Assembly (NCBI GenBank): GCA_913056475.1
Contig: CAJXMS010000065.1
Coordinates: 1 to 9,558 of the forward strand
Source: an uncultured Bacteroidota bacterium
GTDB taxonomy: Bacteria; Bacteroidota; Bacteroidia; Flavobacteriales; Schleiferiaceae
DNA: 9,558 bases
Direction: 5' to 3'
The translations under genes were made by a program, and so were the position numbers. Of the stretch, positions 1 to 6,330 are shown in pieces. How positions within the stretch are numbered: position 1 is the stretch's first letter; the number at the start of each line of letters is the position of its first letter. A model generated the notes under the pieces. It was not told the origin of the DNA. It was given only the letters and a program-made list of their open reading frames with translations, and did not search any database.

Positions 1-1091
1 CTTTTGGGTGTTTTGCCGGGTGAAAGCAGGTTCACACCCGTATCGGTCAGCAACGACCAGTTGTTGTGCTTACCGCTGCCATTAATCCGGGCAAAGGGCT
101 TTTCGTGCAAGAGGGCCTTAAGGTGATGGCGACGAGCTACCCGGTCGATGAGGTCCATCATCAGGGAGTTATGATCTACCGATACGTTGGCTTCCTCAAA
201 GAGCGGCGCCAGCTCGAATTGACTGGGGGCTACTTCGTTGTGCCGGGTTTTAACGGGAATACCCAGTTTATAGGACTCCTCTTCCAGTTCGCGCATAAAA
301 TGGCGCACCCGTTCGGGGATGGAGCCAAAATAGTGGTCGTCCAGCTGCTGATCCTTGGCCGGGGCGTGGCCCAGCAGGGTTCTATTGGCCGTAGAGAGGT
401 CTGGGCGGGCACTGTAGAAGGCTTTGTCTACCAGAAAGTATTCTTGTTCCCAGCCCAGGGTGGCCGTTACTTTGCGCACGTTTTTATCGAAGTACTGGCA
501 AACCTCCGTAGCGGCTTGGTCCACAGATTGGAGGGCCCGGAGGAGCGGTGTTTTGTAGTCCAGGGCCTCCCCGGTGTAGCTTACAAAGATGGTGGGAATG
601 CAAAGGGTGCGGCCCATGATGAAGGCCGGACTGGTAGGGTCCCAGGCCGTATAGCCCCGGGCCTCGAAGGTGTTGCGGATCCCACCGCTGGGAAAGCTGG
701 AAGCATCTGGTTCTTGCTGCACGAGGAGATCACCCGTAAATTTTTCGATGGCACTCCCATCCGCCGTGGGTTCAAAAAAGGAGTCGTGCTTTTCGGCGGT
801 GGCGCCCGTTAGGGGCTGAAACCAGTGGGTATAGTGGGTAGCCCCGCGGGAAATGGCCCAGGATTTCATACCGGCGGCCACCTGATCGGCCATGCGGCGG
901 TCTATTTTCGTGCCCTTGTCCATGGCGCTAATCACGCTCTTAAAGGCCTCGGGGGTCATGTACTCACGCATAGAGGCCCGGTTGAAGGTATTGATCCCGA
1001 AGATTTCGGATACCCGGCCGTGCTCGGAAGCAAAGTCTACCGGGTGGCGCTGCGCCGCCGTTTCTAATGCTTTAAATCTAATTTGAGGCAT
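1..1091 (-). CDS. glnN: Glutamine synthetase type III, N-terminal half (cut by left edge)
   Basis: ATP-dependent synthesis of glutamine from glutamate and ammonia, in the cytoplasm; the main ammonium-assimilating step. The reading frame is open from the ATG at 1091 down to the left edge, giving 363 residues of a family that usually runs to about 700-730. Features typical of the GSIII class, and absent from GSI and GSII, are visible: the conserved stretch G74-MKSWAISRGATHYTHWFQP-L94 leading into TGATAEKHDSFF (residues 95-106), the SFPSGGIRNTFEARGYTAWD block (132-151), and an NGSGKHNNWS motif at 337-346 belonging to the active-site region. The start MPQIRF is chosen because it is the first ATG of the frame and lies 18 nt downstream of a -7 promoter match. 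The gene stands apart from its neighbours: the operon beyond it ends in a hairpin at about 1302-1333. Class assignment is secure. The C-terminal half cannot be assessed, so intactness is unknown. Confidence 0.96.
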   Translation of the reverse strand, partial: MPQIRFKALETAAQRHPVDFASEHGRVSEIFGINTFNRASMREYMTPEAFKSVISAMDKGTKIDRRMADQVAAGMKSWAISRGATHYTHWFQPLTGATAEKHDSFFEPTADGSAIEKFTGDLLVQQEPDASSFPSGGIRNTFEARGYTAWDPTSPAFIMGRTLCIPTIFVSYTGEALDYKTPLLRALQSVDQAATEVCQYFDKNVRKVTATLGWEQEYFLVDKAFYSARPDLSTANRTLLGHAPAKDQQLDDHYFGSIPERVRHFMRELEEESYKLGIPVKTRHNEVAPSQFELAPLFEEANVSVDHNSLMMDLIDRVARRHHLKALLHEKPFARINGSGKHNNWSLLTDTGVNLLSPGKTPK

Positions 1092-1109
1092 AATAGTATT
1101 ATTTGGGCA

Positions 1110-1117
1110 CAAAGCTA
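1110..1117 (-). promoter_or_regulatory. Candidate -7 promoter element of glnN (TAGCTTTG)
   Basis: The minus strand reads TAGCTTTG, a full match to the Bacteroidota -7 consensus TAnnTTTG. It ends exactly 18 nt before the glnN ATG, implying a short leader of roughly 10-15 nt. No clear -33 TTTG/TTG box is visible at the expected distance, so the assignment rests on the -7 box, its position and the AT-rich DNA behind it. Confidence 0.55.
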
Positions 1118-1301
1118 TCTTTTTTACGGGGTAAATCGAAAATATAAACCTAATTTATTTTTCCACCCCTGTTAAAAAATGGGTACTATCTATATTTTTA
1201 CCATTTGCATAGCTCTACCCCCCCTATTTGACACGTCCACTACCCACCGAAAAGGCTTACCGTAAGCTCAGAGATCCTTAGAGCAGAAAAGGGGCTAGCG
1301 G
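1118..1301. other. AT-rich upstream region of glnN, no gene seen
   Basis: This gene-free stretch separates glnN from the end of the upstream operon. The part at about 1136-1206 is strikingly AT-rich compared with the coding DNA around it. It holds a 6-bp inverted repeat, AAATGG at 1177-1182 and CCATTT at 1201-1206, lying 60-90 bp upstream of the glnN -7 box, a plausible place for an activator site. A second, tighter palindrome lies at 1255-1267. I see no open reading frame here with family-like features and no RNA gene. A regulatory role in nitrogen control is inference from position only. Confidence 0.4.
1255..1267. promoter_or_regulatory. Short palindrome upstream of glnN
   Basis: The sequence is GCTTAC-C-GTAAGC: two 6-bp arms in perfect inverted repeat around a single central base. 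This form suits a dimeric regulator better than an RNA hairpin, because the loop would be one base. It lies about 140 bp upstream of the candidate glnN -7 box. The binding protein, if any, is unknown, and a 13-bp palindrome could be chance. Confidence 0.25.
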
Positions 1302-1333
1302 GGGGAGGGCTCCTTTGGCCGGCAGGCCTCCCC
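1302..1333 (-). terminator. Terminator-like hairpin at the end of the DUF4442-TRIC operon
   Basis: The arms GGGGAGG (1302-1308) and CCTCCCC (1327-1333) form a perfect 7-bp GC-rich stem with an 18-nt loop. Read on the minus strand it begins at the TAG stop codon of the TRIC gene. The run of T that should follow is weak and displaced: TTTT occurs only after about ten further bases. It may be an intrinsic terminator of low quality or a 3'-end stabilising hairpin. Confidence 0.4.
1314..1328. repeat. Copy 1 of a 15-bp intergenic repeat (TTTGGCCGGCAGGCC)
   Basis: The same 15 bases occur again at 8190-8204, in another gap between genes. The core GGCC-GGCA-GGCC can fold into a 4-bp hairpin. Here it occupies the loop of the putative terminator just past the TRIC gene. 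With only two full copies in view it may be coincidence in GC-rich DNA. Confidence 0.3.
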
Positions 1334-1944
1334 TACTCCCTGCGGCGGAAGCGCGGCAGCGACCAGCCGAAACGAATGCTGAGAAGACGAAAAACCACGA
1401 TGAAGACCACCCCTATAACGATGTTCAGATCGGGGGGAATCCGGAAGTAAGCGAGCAAAATATAGAGGCCCGCCCCTACCAGACAAGGACTGGCGTAGAG
1501 CTCTTTGCGGAAAATAACGGGTAGATTATTGGTGAGGGTATCGCGAATCACGCCCCCCATCACCGCCGAAAACATACCCATCATGGCCGCTATTTCGGGC
1601 CTTACGCCGAGGCTGAGCGCCTTTTGTAAGCCTAAAATGGTGAAGAAGGCAATGCCCAGAGAATCAAAGAGCAAGAGGGTTTTGTGGAGACGCTCGAGGG
1701 TATTGTAAAAGGCAAATGCAAGGGTGAGCCCCAAGAGAATAACCAGTAGGAGGTTGGGGTCCTGGATCCAGGCCAGGGGATAGCTATTGAGCAGCACATC
1801 TCGCAAAGTGCCGCCCCCGATGGCAGTGACAAAGCCGGTAAATCCCGCGCCGAGCCAGTCCACCTCGTCATCCTTAACGGCCAGAGCGCCGGATATGGCG
1901 AATACCAGCGTACCCAGTAAATCGGCAAGGTAGAGGAAATTCAT
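1333..1944 (-). CDS. TRIC/YadS-type membrane channel (UPF0126 family)
   Basis: A 203-residue integral membrane protein of the family once called UPF0126 or 'glycine transporter' domain, whose bacterial members have been structurally linked to trimeric intracellular cation (TRIC) channels. It has the two-repeat architecture of the family: each half carries a glycine-rich kink motif, GGGTLRD at residues 43-49 and GGVIRD at 130-135, within about seven hydrophobic segments (roughly 5-22, 32-48, 64-82, 90-108, 117-133, 152-168, 173-190). It ends in a short basic tail, RFRRRE. The frame extends further upstream, but the start MNFLYLADLLG at 1944 is chosen because the family begins there and because it lies one base past the TGA of the DUF4442 gene, so the two are almost surely cotranscribed and perhaps translationally coupled. 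Family is clear. The ion or solute moved is not evident from sequence. Confidence 0.9.
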   Translation of the reverse strand: MNFLYLADLLGTLVFAISGALAVKDDEVDWLGAGFTGFVTAIGGGTLRDVLLNSYPLAWIQDPNLLLVILLGLTLAFAFYNTLERLHKTLLLFDSLGIAFFTILGLQKALSLGVRPEIAAMMGMFSAVMGGVIRDTLTNNLPVIFRKELYASPCLVGAGLYILLAYFRIPPDLNIVIGVVFIVVFRLLSIRFGWSLPRFRRRE

Positions 1945-1945
1945 A

Positions 1946-2455
1946 TCAGCGGGTTTGGACGCTTTGCCAGGCCTTAAACTGCCAGTGCACCTGCGCCGTA
2001 GCCAGGTGGTGACCGGCTTCATCGTGGAGCTCCACGGTACAGGGGACGCTTACTTTTTGCTGTTCTCCCAGCGGGGTTACGATCTGATCCTGCACCCATT
2101 GGGGCGGGGCTTCAAAGCGGGCGTAAGCGGCCCGGCGGGCCTGATAGTGAAAGTTGGCCTGCAGCTTTTGGAGGATAATGCGATAGCGCCGGGGGTCCAC
2201 CTGCAGGAGCAAACAAGCCCCGGAGGTGAGCTCCGCCAGGGTAATTAACGCACAGGCATGCAGCCCTTTAAGGTGATTCCGGTTGGCTCGGCGATAAGGC
2301 AACTTAAGGGTGAGGGCATGCGCCTCTACCCGCACCACTCGAAAGCGATGAGGCCCGTTAAAGGGGATGAACCACCCCAGCGCCCGGCTCAGGAGCCAGC
2401 GAGCCCAGGCCTGGGTACGGGCCCGTTGGGCCAAATGTGCGAGCCAGGAAAACAT
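1946..2455 (-). CDS. DUF4442 hotdog-fold protein (thioesterase-like)
   Basis: A 169-residue cytoplasmic protein resembling the DUF4442 / YiiD C-terminal branch of the hotdog superfamily, whose members bind or hydrolyse acyl-thioesters. Supporting segments are the IPFNGPHRFRVV entry strand (30-41), the NRNHLKGLHACALITLAE motif (58-75), which matches the NH-x-G-x-x-H-A pattern at the hotdog helix where thioesterases place catalytic or CoA-contacting residues, and the following strands with VQDQIVTPLGE (121-131) and VSVPCTVELHDEAG (135-148). H61, H66 and E75 are the likely functional residues by analogy. It is first in a two-gene operon with the TRIC-type channel. Substrate is unknown, and some DUF4442 proteins may be non-enzymatic acyl-binding proteins. 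The start at 2455 fits the usual family length. Confidence 0.8.
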   Translation of the reverse strand: MFSWLAHLAQRARTQAWARWLLSRALGWFIPFNGPHRFRVVRVEAHALTLKLPYRRANRNHLKGLHACALITLAELTSGACLLLQVDPRRYRIILQKLQANFHYQARRAAYARFEAPPQWVQDQIVTPLGEQQKVSVPCTVELHDEAGHHLATAQVHWQFKAWQSVQTR

Positions 2456-2459
2456 ACAG

Positions 2460-2467
2460 CGAAAGTA
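2460..2467 (-). promoter_or_regulatory. Weak -7-like element before the DUF4442 gene (TACTTTCG)
   Basis: The minus strand reads TACTTTCG, one mismatch from TAnnTTTG, and ends 4 nt before the ATG. If active it would give a leaderless transcript. No -33 box is apparent. It lies back to back with the plus-strand element at 2475-2482, so only one of the two may be real. Confidence 0.25.
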
Positions 2468-2474
2468 AGAATGC

Positions 2475-2482
2475 TATTTTTG
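2475..2482 (+). promoter_or_regulatory. Candidate -7 element for the helicase gene (TATTTTTG)
   Basis: TATTTTTG is a full match to TAnnTTTG on the plus strand. It ends 111 nt before the helicase ATG, so the transcript would have a leader of about 100 nt, unlike the 18-nt spacing seen at three other genes here. No better element lies closer to the ATG. There is no clear -33 box. Confidence 0.35.
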
Positions 2483-2486
2483 TGGG

Positions 2487-2501
2487 CGAGAAGCTTTCTC
2501 G
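2487..2501 (+). promoter_or_regulatory. Hairpin near the 5' end of the presumed helicase leader
   Basis: CGAGAA (2487-2492) and TTCTCG (2496-2501) form a perfect 6-bp stem with the 3-nt loop GCT. It begins 5 nt after the candidate -7 box, so it would be at the very 5' end of the mRNA, where hairpins often affect stability or translation. The remainder of the leader to 2593 is A-rich near the start codon and holds no visible Shine-Dalgarno sequence. Confidence 0.3.
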
Positions 2502-2593
2502 AAGGGGGCGTGGTTTGGGGAGCCCATTAATTCTACAGACCTTGCAGCCTTATCCAAAAGAAAGACCCTAAAAATACCAAGCAAATAGCATAA

Positions 2594-3934
2594 ATGAAGT
2601 TTACAGAATTTGGCCTAAACGAGCGCTTACTAGAAGCCATTGGTTACATGAACTACGAAGAGGCCACCCCCATCCAGGATCAGGCCATCCCCCAAATCCT
2701 GGATCAAAAAGACCTGATAGGCTGCGCCCAAACAGGCACCGGCAAAACCGCCGCCTTTACCCTCCCCATTCTCCATAAAATAGCGGAAAAGCCTGATCAG
2801 GGTATCAATACCCTCATCCTCTGCCCCACCCGGGAGCTGGCCATCCAGATAGACCAGCTCATCCAGGGACTGGCCTATTTCACGGACGCCACCTGCTACG
2901 CCGTGTACGGCGGCGGTACGGGCCCGGAGTGGGAAAGGGAACGCCGCGCCCTAAGCCAGGGCAGCGATATTATTATCGCTACGCCGGGACGGCTCAAATC
3001 GCACATTGCCAACGGCTACGTGGACTTTTCGAAGCTGGAGCACCTGATCCTCGATGAGGCCGACCGGATGCTTGACATTGGTTTTTACGACGACATAATC
3101 CAGATCATCGGCAAGCTGCCCAAGAAGCGGCAGAGCCTTATGTTTAGCGCCACCATGGCCCCCAAAATCCGCAAGCTGGCCAAGGAAATTCTCCACGATC
3201 CGGCGGAGATCAACCTGGCCATGAGCAAGCCGGCCGAGGGCGTTACCCAGGAAGTGTTCCTGGCCTTTGAAGAACAAAAAGACCCCCTGGTGCGCCATAT
3301 CCTGGACAAGCACCCTGATTACGACAGCATCCTGATCTTTTGCTCGACCAAACGTAAGGTAAGCCAGCTGAGCCGCTTCCTGGAACGGAAGAAGTACAAT
3401 GTACAGGCCATGAGCAGCGACTACGAGCAGGAAGAGCGCCAAAAAGTACTCTTGAGTTTTAAAGCCCGGAAAACCCGCATCGTGGTAGCCACCGACGTGC
3501 TGAGCCGCGGCATAGACATTAAGGACATCAACCTGGTGATCAATTACGACGTGCCCGGGGATGCAGAAGACTACGTACACCGGATCGGGCGAACGGCCCG
3601 GGCGGCTACCAAAGGGCTGGCCATCACCTTCGTGAGCCCAGACGAGATGTACAAATTTGCCCGCATAGAAGAGCTGATCGAGCGGCAACTGGAAAAACAA
3701 GCGCCTCCAGAAGAACTGGGCAAGGGCCCGCGCTGGGACACGGGCCGCTCCAAAGGTCGCCGGCGCAGCGGTGGCCGCGGTGGTAGCGGCCGTAGCGGCG
3801 GAAAAGGGAAACCTCCCCGCGGTAAATCCGGCAAAGGCCGGCCACCCAGAAGTAAAAATTCCCGCCGTAAAGGCAAGCCCCCCCAGGGGAAAGACAGCGC
3901 CCAAAAAGGGCCCCGCAATGCTTCCGGGCAGTAA
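2594..3934 (+). CDS. DEAD-box ATP-dependent RNA helicase with basic C-terminal tail (RhlE-like)
   Basis: Unwinds or remodels RNA using ATP; members act in ribosome assembly, mRNA decay and cold adaptation. All core motifs are present in 446 residues: Q motif with the upstream F and ATPIQDQ (24-30), motif I AQTGTGKT (45-52), Ia PTRELA (78-83), Ib TPGR (130-133), II DEAD (154-157), III SAT (185-187), IV LIFCSTK (247-253), V ATDVLSRGIDI (299-309) and VI HRIGRTAR (329-336). Residues after about 378 form a low-complexity tail of R, K, G, S and P, with a K-G-[KR]-P-P-x-x-K module repeated at 404, 414 and 426; such tails bind RNA non-specifically. It is RhlE-like by overall form, but subfamily naming among bacterial DEAD proteins is unreliable, so no symbol is given. 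The start at 2594 places the Q motif correctly. It is probably monocistronic. Confidence 0.95.
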   Translation: MKFTEFGLNERLLEAIGYMNYEEATPIQDQAIPQILDQKDLIGCAQTGTGKTAAFTLPILHKIAEKPDQGINTLILCPTRELAIQIDQLIQGLAYFTDATCYAVYGGGTGPEWERERRALSQGSDIIIATPGRLKSHIANGYVDFSKLEHLILDEADRMLDIGFYDDIIQIIGKLPKKRQSLMFSATMAPKIRKLAKEILHDPAEINLAMSKPAEGVTQEVFLAFEEQKDPLVRHILDKHPDYDSILIFCSTKRKVSQLSRFLERKKYNVQAMSSDYEQEERQKVLLSFKARKTRIVVATDVLSRGIDIKDINLVINYDVPGDAEDYVHRIGRTARAATKGLAITFVSPDEMYKFARIEELIERQLEKQAPPEELGKGPRWDTGRSKGRRRSGGRGGSGRSGGKGKPPRGKSGKGRPPRSKNSRRKGKPPQGKDSAQKGPRNASGQ

Positions 3935-3938
3935 AAAC

Positions 3939-3948
3939 GGCCATGGCC
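3939..3948. other. Palindrome just after the helicase stop codon
   Basis: GGCCATGGCC is a perfect 10-bp palindrome, flanked by AAAAAC on the left and ATTTCTT on the right. As RNA it could make only a very short stem, so it would be a poor intrinsic terminator, although the flanking A and T runs give it a bidirectional-terminator look. No better terminator is visible between the helicase and the next gene. Confidence 0.2.
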
Positions 3949-3973
3949 ATTTCTTCTGCTGGTGTAAAAAAAT

Positions 3974-3981
3974 TATCTTAG
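3974..3981 (+). promoter_or_regulatory. Candidate -7 element for the thioredoxin/TPR gene (TATCTTAG)
   Basis: TATCTTAG differs from TAnnTTTG at one base and ends exactly 18 nt before the ATG at 4000, the same spacing as at glnN and corA. A run of A directly upstream raises the AT content. It indicates that the thioredoxin gene starts its own transcript rather than relying on readthrough from the helicase. Confidence 0.4.
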
Positions 3982-3999
3982 CCGGTAAACGAATTTGTT

Positions 4000-5178
4000 A
4001 TGCGTAAGCTTTTGTTCCCCCTTTTGGCCCTTTGCGCCCTGGGACCGCTGGCCGCCCAGGAGATTGCGTTTAAAGATATCAGCTTTGCCGAAGCCAAAGA
4101 AAGGGCCGCCGAAGCCAATAAACCCATCTTTATGGATTGCTACACCACCTGGTGTGGCCCTTGCAAGTGGATGGCAGCCAACATGTTTACCCTCCCAGAG
4201 GTGGCCAAGTTTTACAACGAAAACTTCGTTTGTGTAAGCTTTGACATGGAAAAGGGAGAAGGCAAAGAGTTGGCCCAGCAATATCAGATAAGGGCCTACC
4301 CTACCCTACTGTACCTGGACGAAGAGGGCACCTTATTGCAAATTCAACGAGGCGCTCCCCAAGTAGGGCAAGCCTATATCGATAAAGGTCAAATGGCCCT
4401 CAACGAAGAGCAAACGATACCCTACCTGACCGCCCACCGGGAAGAGCACTTCGATGACCCTGCCTTTATGGAAAATTACTTTTTGACGCTCAACGATGCA
4501 GGGCAGTTGGAAGAGGGGCTTTTTGGCCGCTACATGGAGCAATTTTCGGTAGAAGAATGGATTGAAGAGAAAAACAAGAATATAATCCTCAACCTCCTCC
4601 GAGCGCACGAGCACCCCGTGTACCAAAAACTGGCAAATAACTACCAGCAGCTCACTCCCCGCTTGCAAAAACACCTGGAAGATGTGGCCTACTACGCCCT
4701 CGTAAGGGAAATGTATAAAGTAAAAAAAGACAGCAACGCCCTCCCCGCTTACCAAAAAGAGAAAAAGCGCCTACTCACCGAAGTTTTTCCGGGCCCCAAG
4801 GACCGCCTGCGCTTCCGGCTGAAACTGCGCGAGGCCGAAATGACCTCAGACTGGGAGGCCTATGCCGTTGCCTGTATGGGACCGGTTAAAAGATTCTACT
4901 GGGACGAAGCCCGTCAGCTCAATAGTTATGCCTGGACCCTTTACGAAGAAATAGAGGATCCGCAATACCTTAAGCGGGCACTGAAATGGGCGAAACGCGC
5001 CGTAGAGCTGAATCCCAAGCACGCCTATCTGGATACCTATGCCCGCCTACTTTACGAAACCGGTGCGCCCGAGAAAGCGCTCCAATGGGGGCGCAAAGCT
5101 TTGGAAAAAGCGCAGGCAAACGGGAACGATGGAAAAGACTATCAGTCCTTCATTGCAGAAATAGAAAAAGAGCTCTAA
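4000..5178 (+). CDS. Secreted thioredoxin-fold protein with C-terminal TPR-like region
   Basis: A 392-residue exported protein. Residues 1-20 form a signal peptide (MRK, hydrophobic core, then LAAQ), so it should act in the periplasm. A thioredoxin domain follows: active-site W51-C52-G53-P54-C55 after the strand PIFMDCYTT, and the partner cis-proline P101 in IRAYPTLL, so a redox-competent site is intact. The middle (about 140-310) is helical and charged with no recognised motif. Residues about 315-392 contain one or two TPR-like helix pairs (LKRALKWAKRAVELNP at 344-359 and APEKALQWGRKALE at 374-387). It may reduce or isomerise disulfides of a client held by the TPR part; the client is not known. 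The next gene, also exported, begins 2 nt after its stop, so the two are an operon. Confidence is high for the fold and location, low for exact role. Confidence 0.88.
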   Translation: MRKLLFPLLALCALGPLAAQEIAFKDISFAEAKERAAEANKPIFMDCYTTWCGPCKWMAANMFTLPEVAKFYNENFVCVSFDMEKGEGKELAQQYQIRAYPTLLYLDEEGTLLQIQRGAPQVGQAYIDKGQMALNEEQTIPYLTAHREEHFDDPAFMENYFLTLNDAGQLEEGLFGRYMEQFSVEEWIEEKNKNIILNLLRAHEHPVYQKLANNYQQLTPRLQKHLEDVAYYALVREMYKVKKDSNALPAYQKEKKRLLTEVFPGPKDRLRFRLKLREAEMTSDWEAYAVACMGPVKRFYWDEARQLNSYAWTLYEEIEDPQYLKRALKWAKRAVELNPKHAYLDTYARLLYETGAPEKALQWGRKALEKAQANGNDGKDYQSFIAEIEKEL

Positions 5179-5180
5179 AC

Positions 5181-5648
5181 ATGAGAAACGCCTGCTGCCG
5201 GTTGAACACTATCCCTTCGAAGCTGCTCTTGGCCGGCCTGACTTTGGGCTTGATGACGCCGCTTTTTGGCCAGGGCAAACAGGCGGTGGCCGAAGTGCTG
5301 CAAGAAGCCTACCTGGACGGAGTATATAACGAACGAGTGGAACGCAACGTGCGCCTGGGCTTTTCGGAATCCTTTACCGCCTTTTATTGGGACAAAAACA
5401 GTCAAAGCTTGCACCAGGAAAATCTGGGGACCTGGATAGCGGCCGTTCAGCGCAACCCCGGATTTTACGGAAATACACCGGCAGACGGGCAAAGCTACCG
5501 CATGAAAATAATCCAGAACGACGCGGGCTCCGATATGGCCCAAGTACAACTTTTGCTCTACCGGGGTAAGGAAATGCTGGGTACGCGCTACATCACCTTG
5601 TTTCGCTTTCCAGAGGGCTGGAAAATTACGGTGCTGGTGGCGCGGTGA
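5181..5648 (+). CDS. Secreted NTF2-like protein (lumazine-binding-like, Lumazine_bd_2 type)
   Basis: A 155-residue protein. Residues 1 to about 31 look like a signal peptide, with a hydrophobic core KLLLAGLTLGLMTPLFGQ (14-31). The mature part has the helix-rich start AVAEVLQEAYLDGVY followed by strands ending in ITLFRFPEGWKITVLVAR, the layout of NTF2-like proteins, in particular the 'putative lumazine-binding' group frequent in Bacteroidota. That name reflects annotation history; ligand binding is not demonstrated by this sequence and no catalytic residues stand out. The frame is open further upstream within the thioredoxin gene, but the ATG at 5181 is chosen because it begins the signal peptide and lies 2 nt after the preceding stop. 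It is the last gene of its operon; the 27-bp gap to the converging HD gene shows no clear terminator. Confidence 0.75.
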   Translation: MRNACCRLNTIPSKLLLAGLTLGLMTPLFGQGKQAVAEVLQEAYLDGVYNERVERNVRLGFSESFTAFYWDKNSQSLHQENLGTWIAAVQRNPGFYGNTPADGQSYRMKIIQNDAGSDMAQVQLLLYRGKEMLGTRYITLFRFPEGWKITVLVAR

Positions 5649-5675
5649 GGCGCTGTTCAAACCGGCGCAGCAGCC

Positions 5676-6311
5676 TTAGCGACGCCCGTGCCATTCGGCA
5701 TAAAACTGCGCCAGAAAAGTTTGCATAAAGCGGTGTCTCTCTTCCGCCAGGGCCTGGCCTAGCTCGGTATGCATGCCTTCCTTAAGCAAAAGTAACTTGT
5801 CGTAAAAATGCTGGACGGTAGCGGCAGGGGGCTTTTCCCAGTGTTCCTCCGGAGGCACGTGCAGGGGGCGGCCTTTATGGCCCCCGAAATTGAAGGCCCG
5901 GGCAATGCCGATGGCGCCCATGGCATCCAGCCGGTCGGCGTCCTGTACCACCGCCAGCTCCCGGGAAAAAGGCTCCGTATGCACGCCGGACTTTCGAAAG
6001 GAAACCTGCTCAATGATCTTAACTACGTGATCGCTTATCCCGGGGCCCAAAGCCAACCGCTCCATAAACTGGCGTGCCTTGCGCGGCCCTATCGATTCAT
6101 CACCGTGGTGAAACTTAGCATCAGCCACGTCGTGCAGCAAGGCGCCCAGGTCTACCACGCTTAGATCTGTATCTTCCGCCGCCGCAAGACGCCGCGCCAG
6201 CCGCCAAACCCGCTCCACGTGGTACCAATCGTGCCCTCCCTCTGCCTGGGCCAGCTGGTCTTTCACGTAAGCGATGGTAGGCGCTAAGTAAGGAGGCTGT
6301 TCTTCATCCAT
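5676..6311 (-). CDS. HD-domain phosphohydrolase (YedJ/YpgQ-like)
   Basis: A 211-residue cytoplasmic metal-dependent phosphohydrolase. The HD signature is complete: H31 in GGHDWYHVERVW, H60-D61 in ALLHDVADAKFHHG, and a distal aspartate in QDADRLDAMGAIGIAR (123-138; D124 or D126), together the metal-binding set. Segments IIEQVSFRKSG (99-109) and DAMGAIGIARAFNFGG (129-144) are hallmarks of the YedJ/YpgQ branch, reported to act on nucleotides; the natural substrate here cannot be named. Length is close to the family norm. It faces corA across a 110-bp divergent control region, and a perfect -7 element sits only 5 nt before its ATG, suggesting a leaderless mRNA. It converges with the NTF2-like gene. 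Confidence 0.9.
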   Translation of the reverse strand: MDEEQPPYLAPTIAYVKDQLAQAEGGHDWYHVERVWRLARRLAAAEDTDLSVVDLGALLHDVADAKFHHGDESIGPRKARQFMERLALGPGISDHVVKIIEQVSFRKSGVHTEPFSRELAVVQDADRLDAMGAIGIARAFNFGGHKGRPLHVPPEEHWEKPPAATVQHFYDKLLLLKEGMHTELGQALAEERHRFMQTFLAQFYAEWHGRR

Positions 6312-6316
6312 AGAAG

Positions 6317-6324
6317 CAAAGGTA
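6317..6324 (-). promoter_or_regulatory. Candidate -7 element of the HD gene (TACCTTTG)
   Basis: The minus strand reads TACCTTTG, a full TAnnTTTG match, only 5 nt upstream of the ATG at 6311. Transcription would begin at or next to the start codon. The presumed -33 zone overlaps the inner flank of the inverted repeat at 6331-6374, but no -33 consensus is evident. Confidence 0.5.
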
Positions 6325-6330
6325 AAAGCA

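Noticed and set aside
66..812. 248-codon open frame on the plus strand
   Set aside because: It lies wholly antisense to the well-supported glnN frame and has no family-like motifs or plausible start context.
2951..3904. 317-codon open frame on the minus strand
   Set aside because: It is antisense to the helicase gene, and its composition mirrors the helicase codons, including the low-complexity tail. Long antisense frames of this kind are expected in GC-rich genes.
4986..5180. N-terminal extension of the NTF2-like protein by 65 residues
   Set aside because: It overlaps the end of the thioredoxin/TPR gene in another frame. The ATG at 5181 starts a normal signal peptide 2 nt after the previous stop.
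5649..5675. Possible bidirectional terminator between the converging genes
   Set aside because: Only a bulged GC-rich pairing is possible and there is no T run on either strand, so it cannot be supported.
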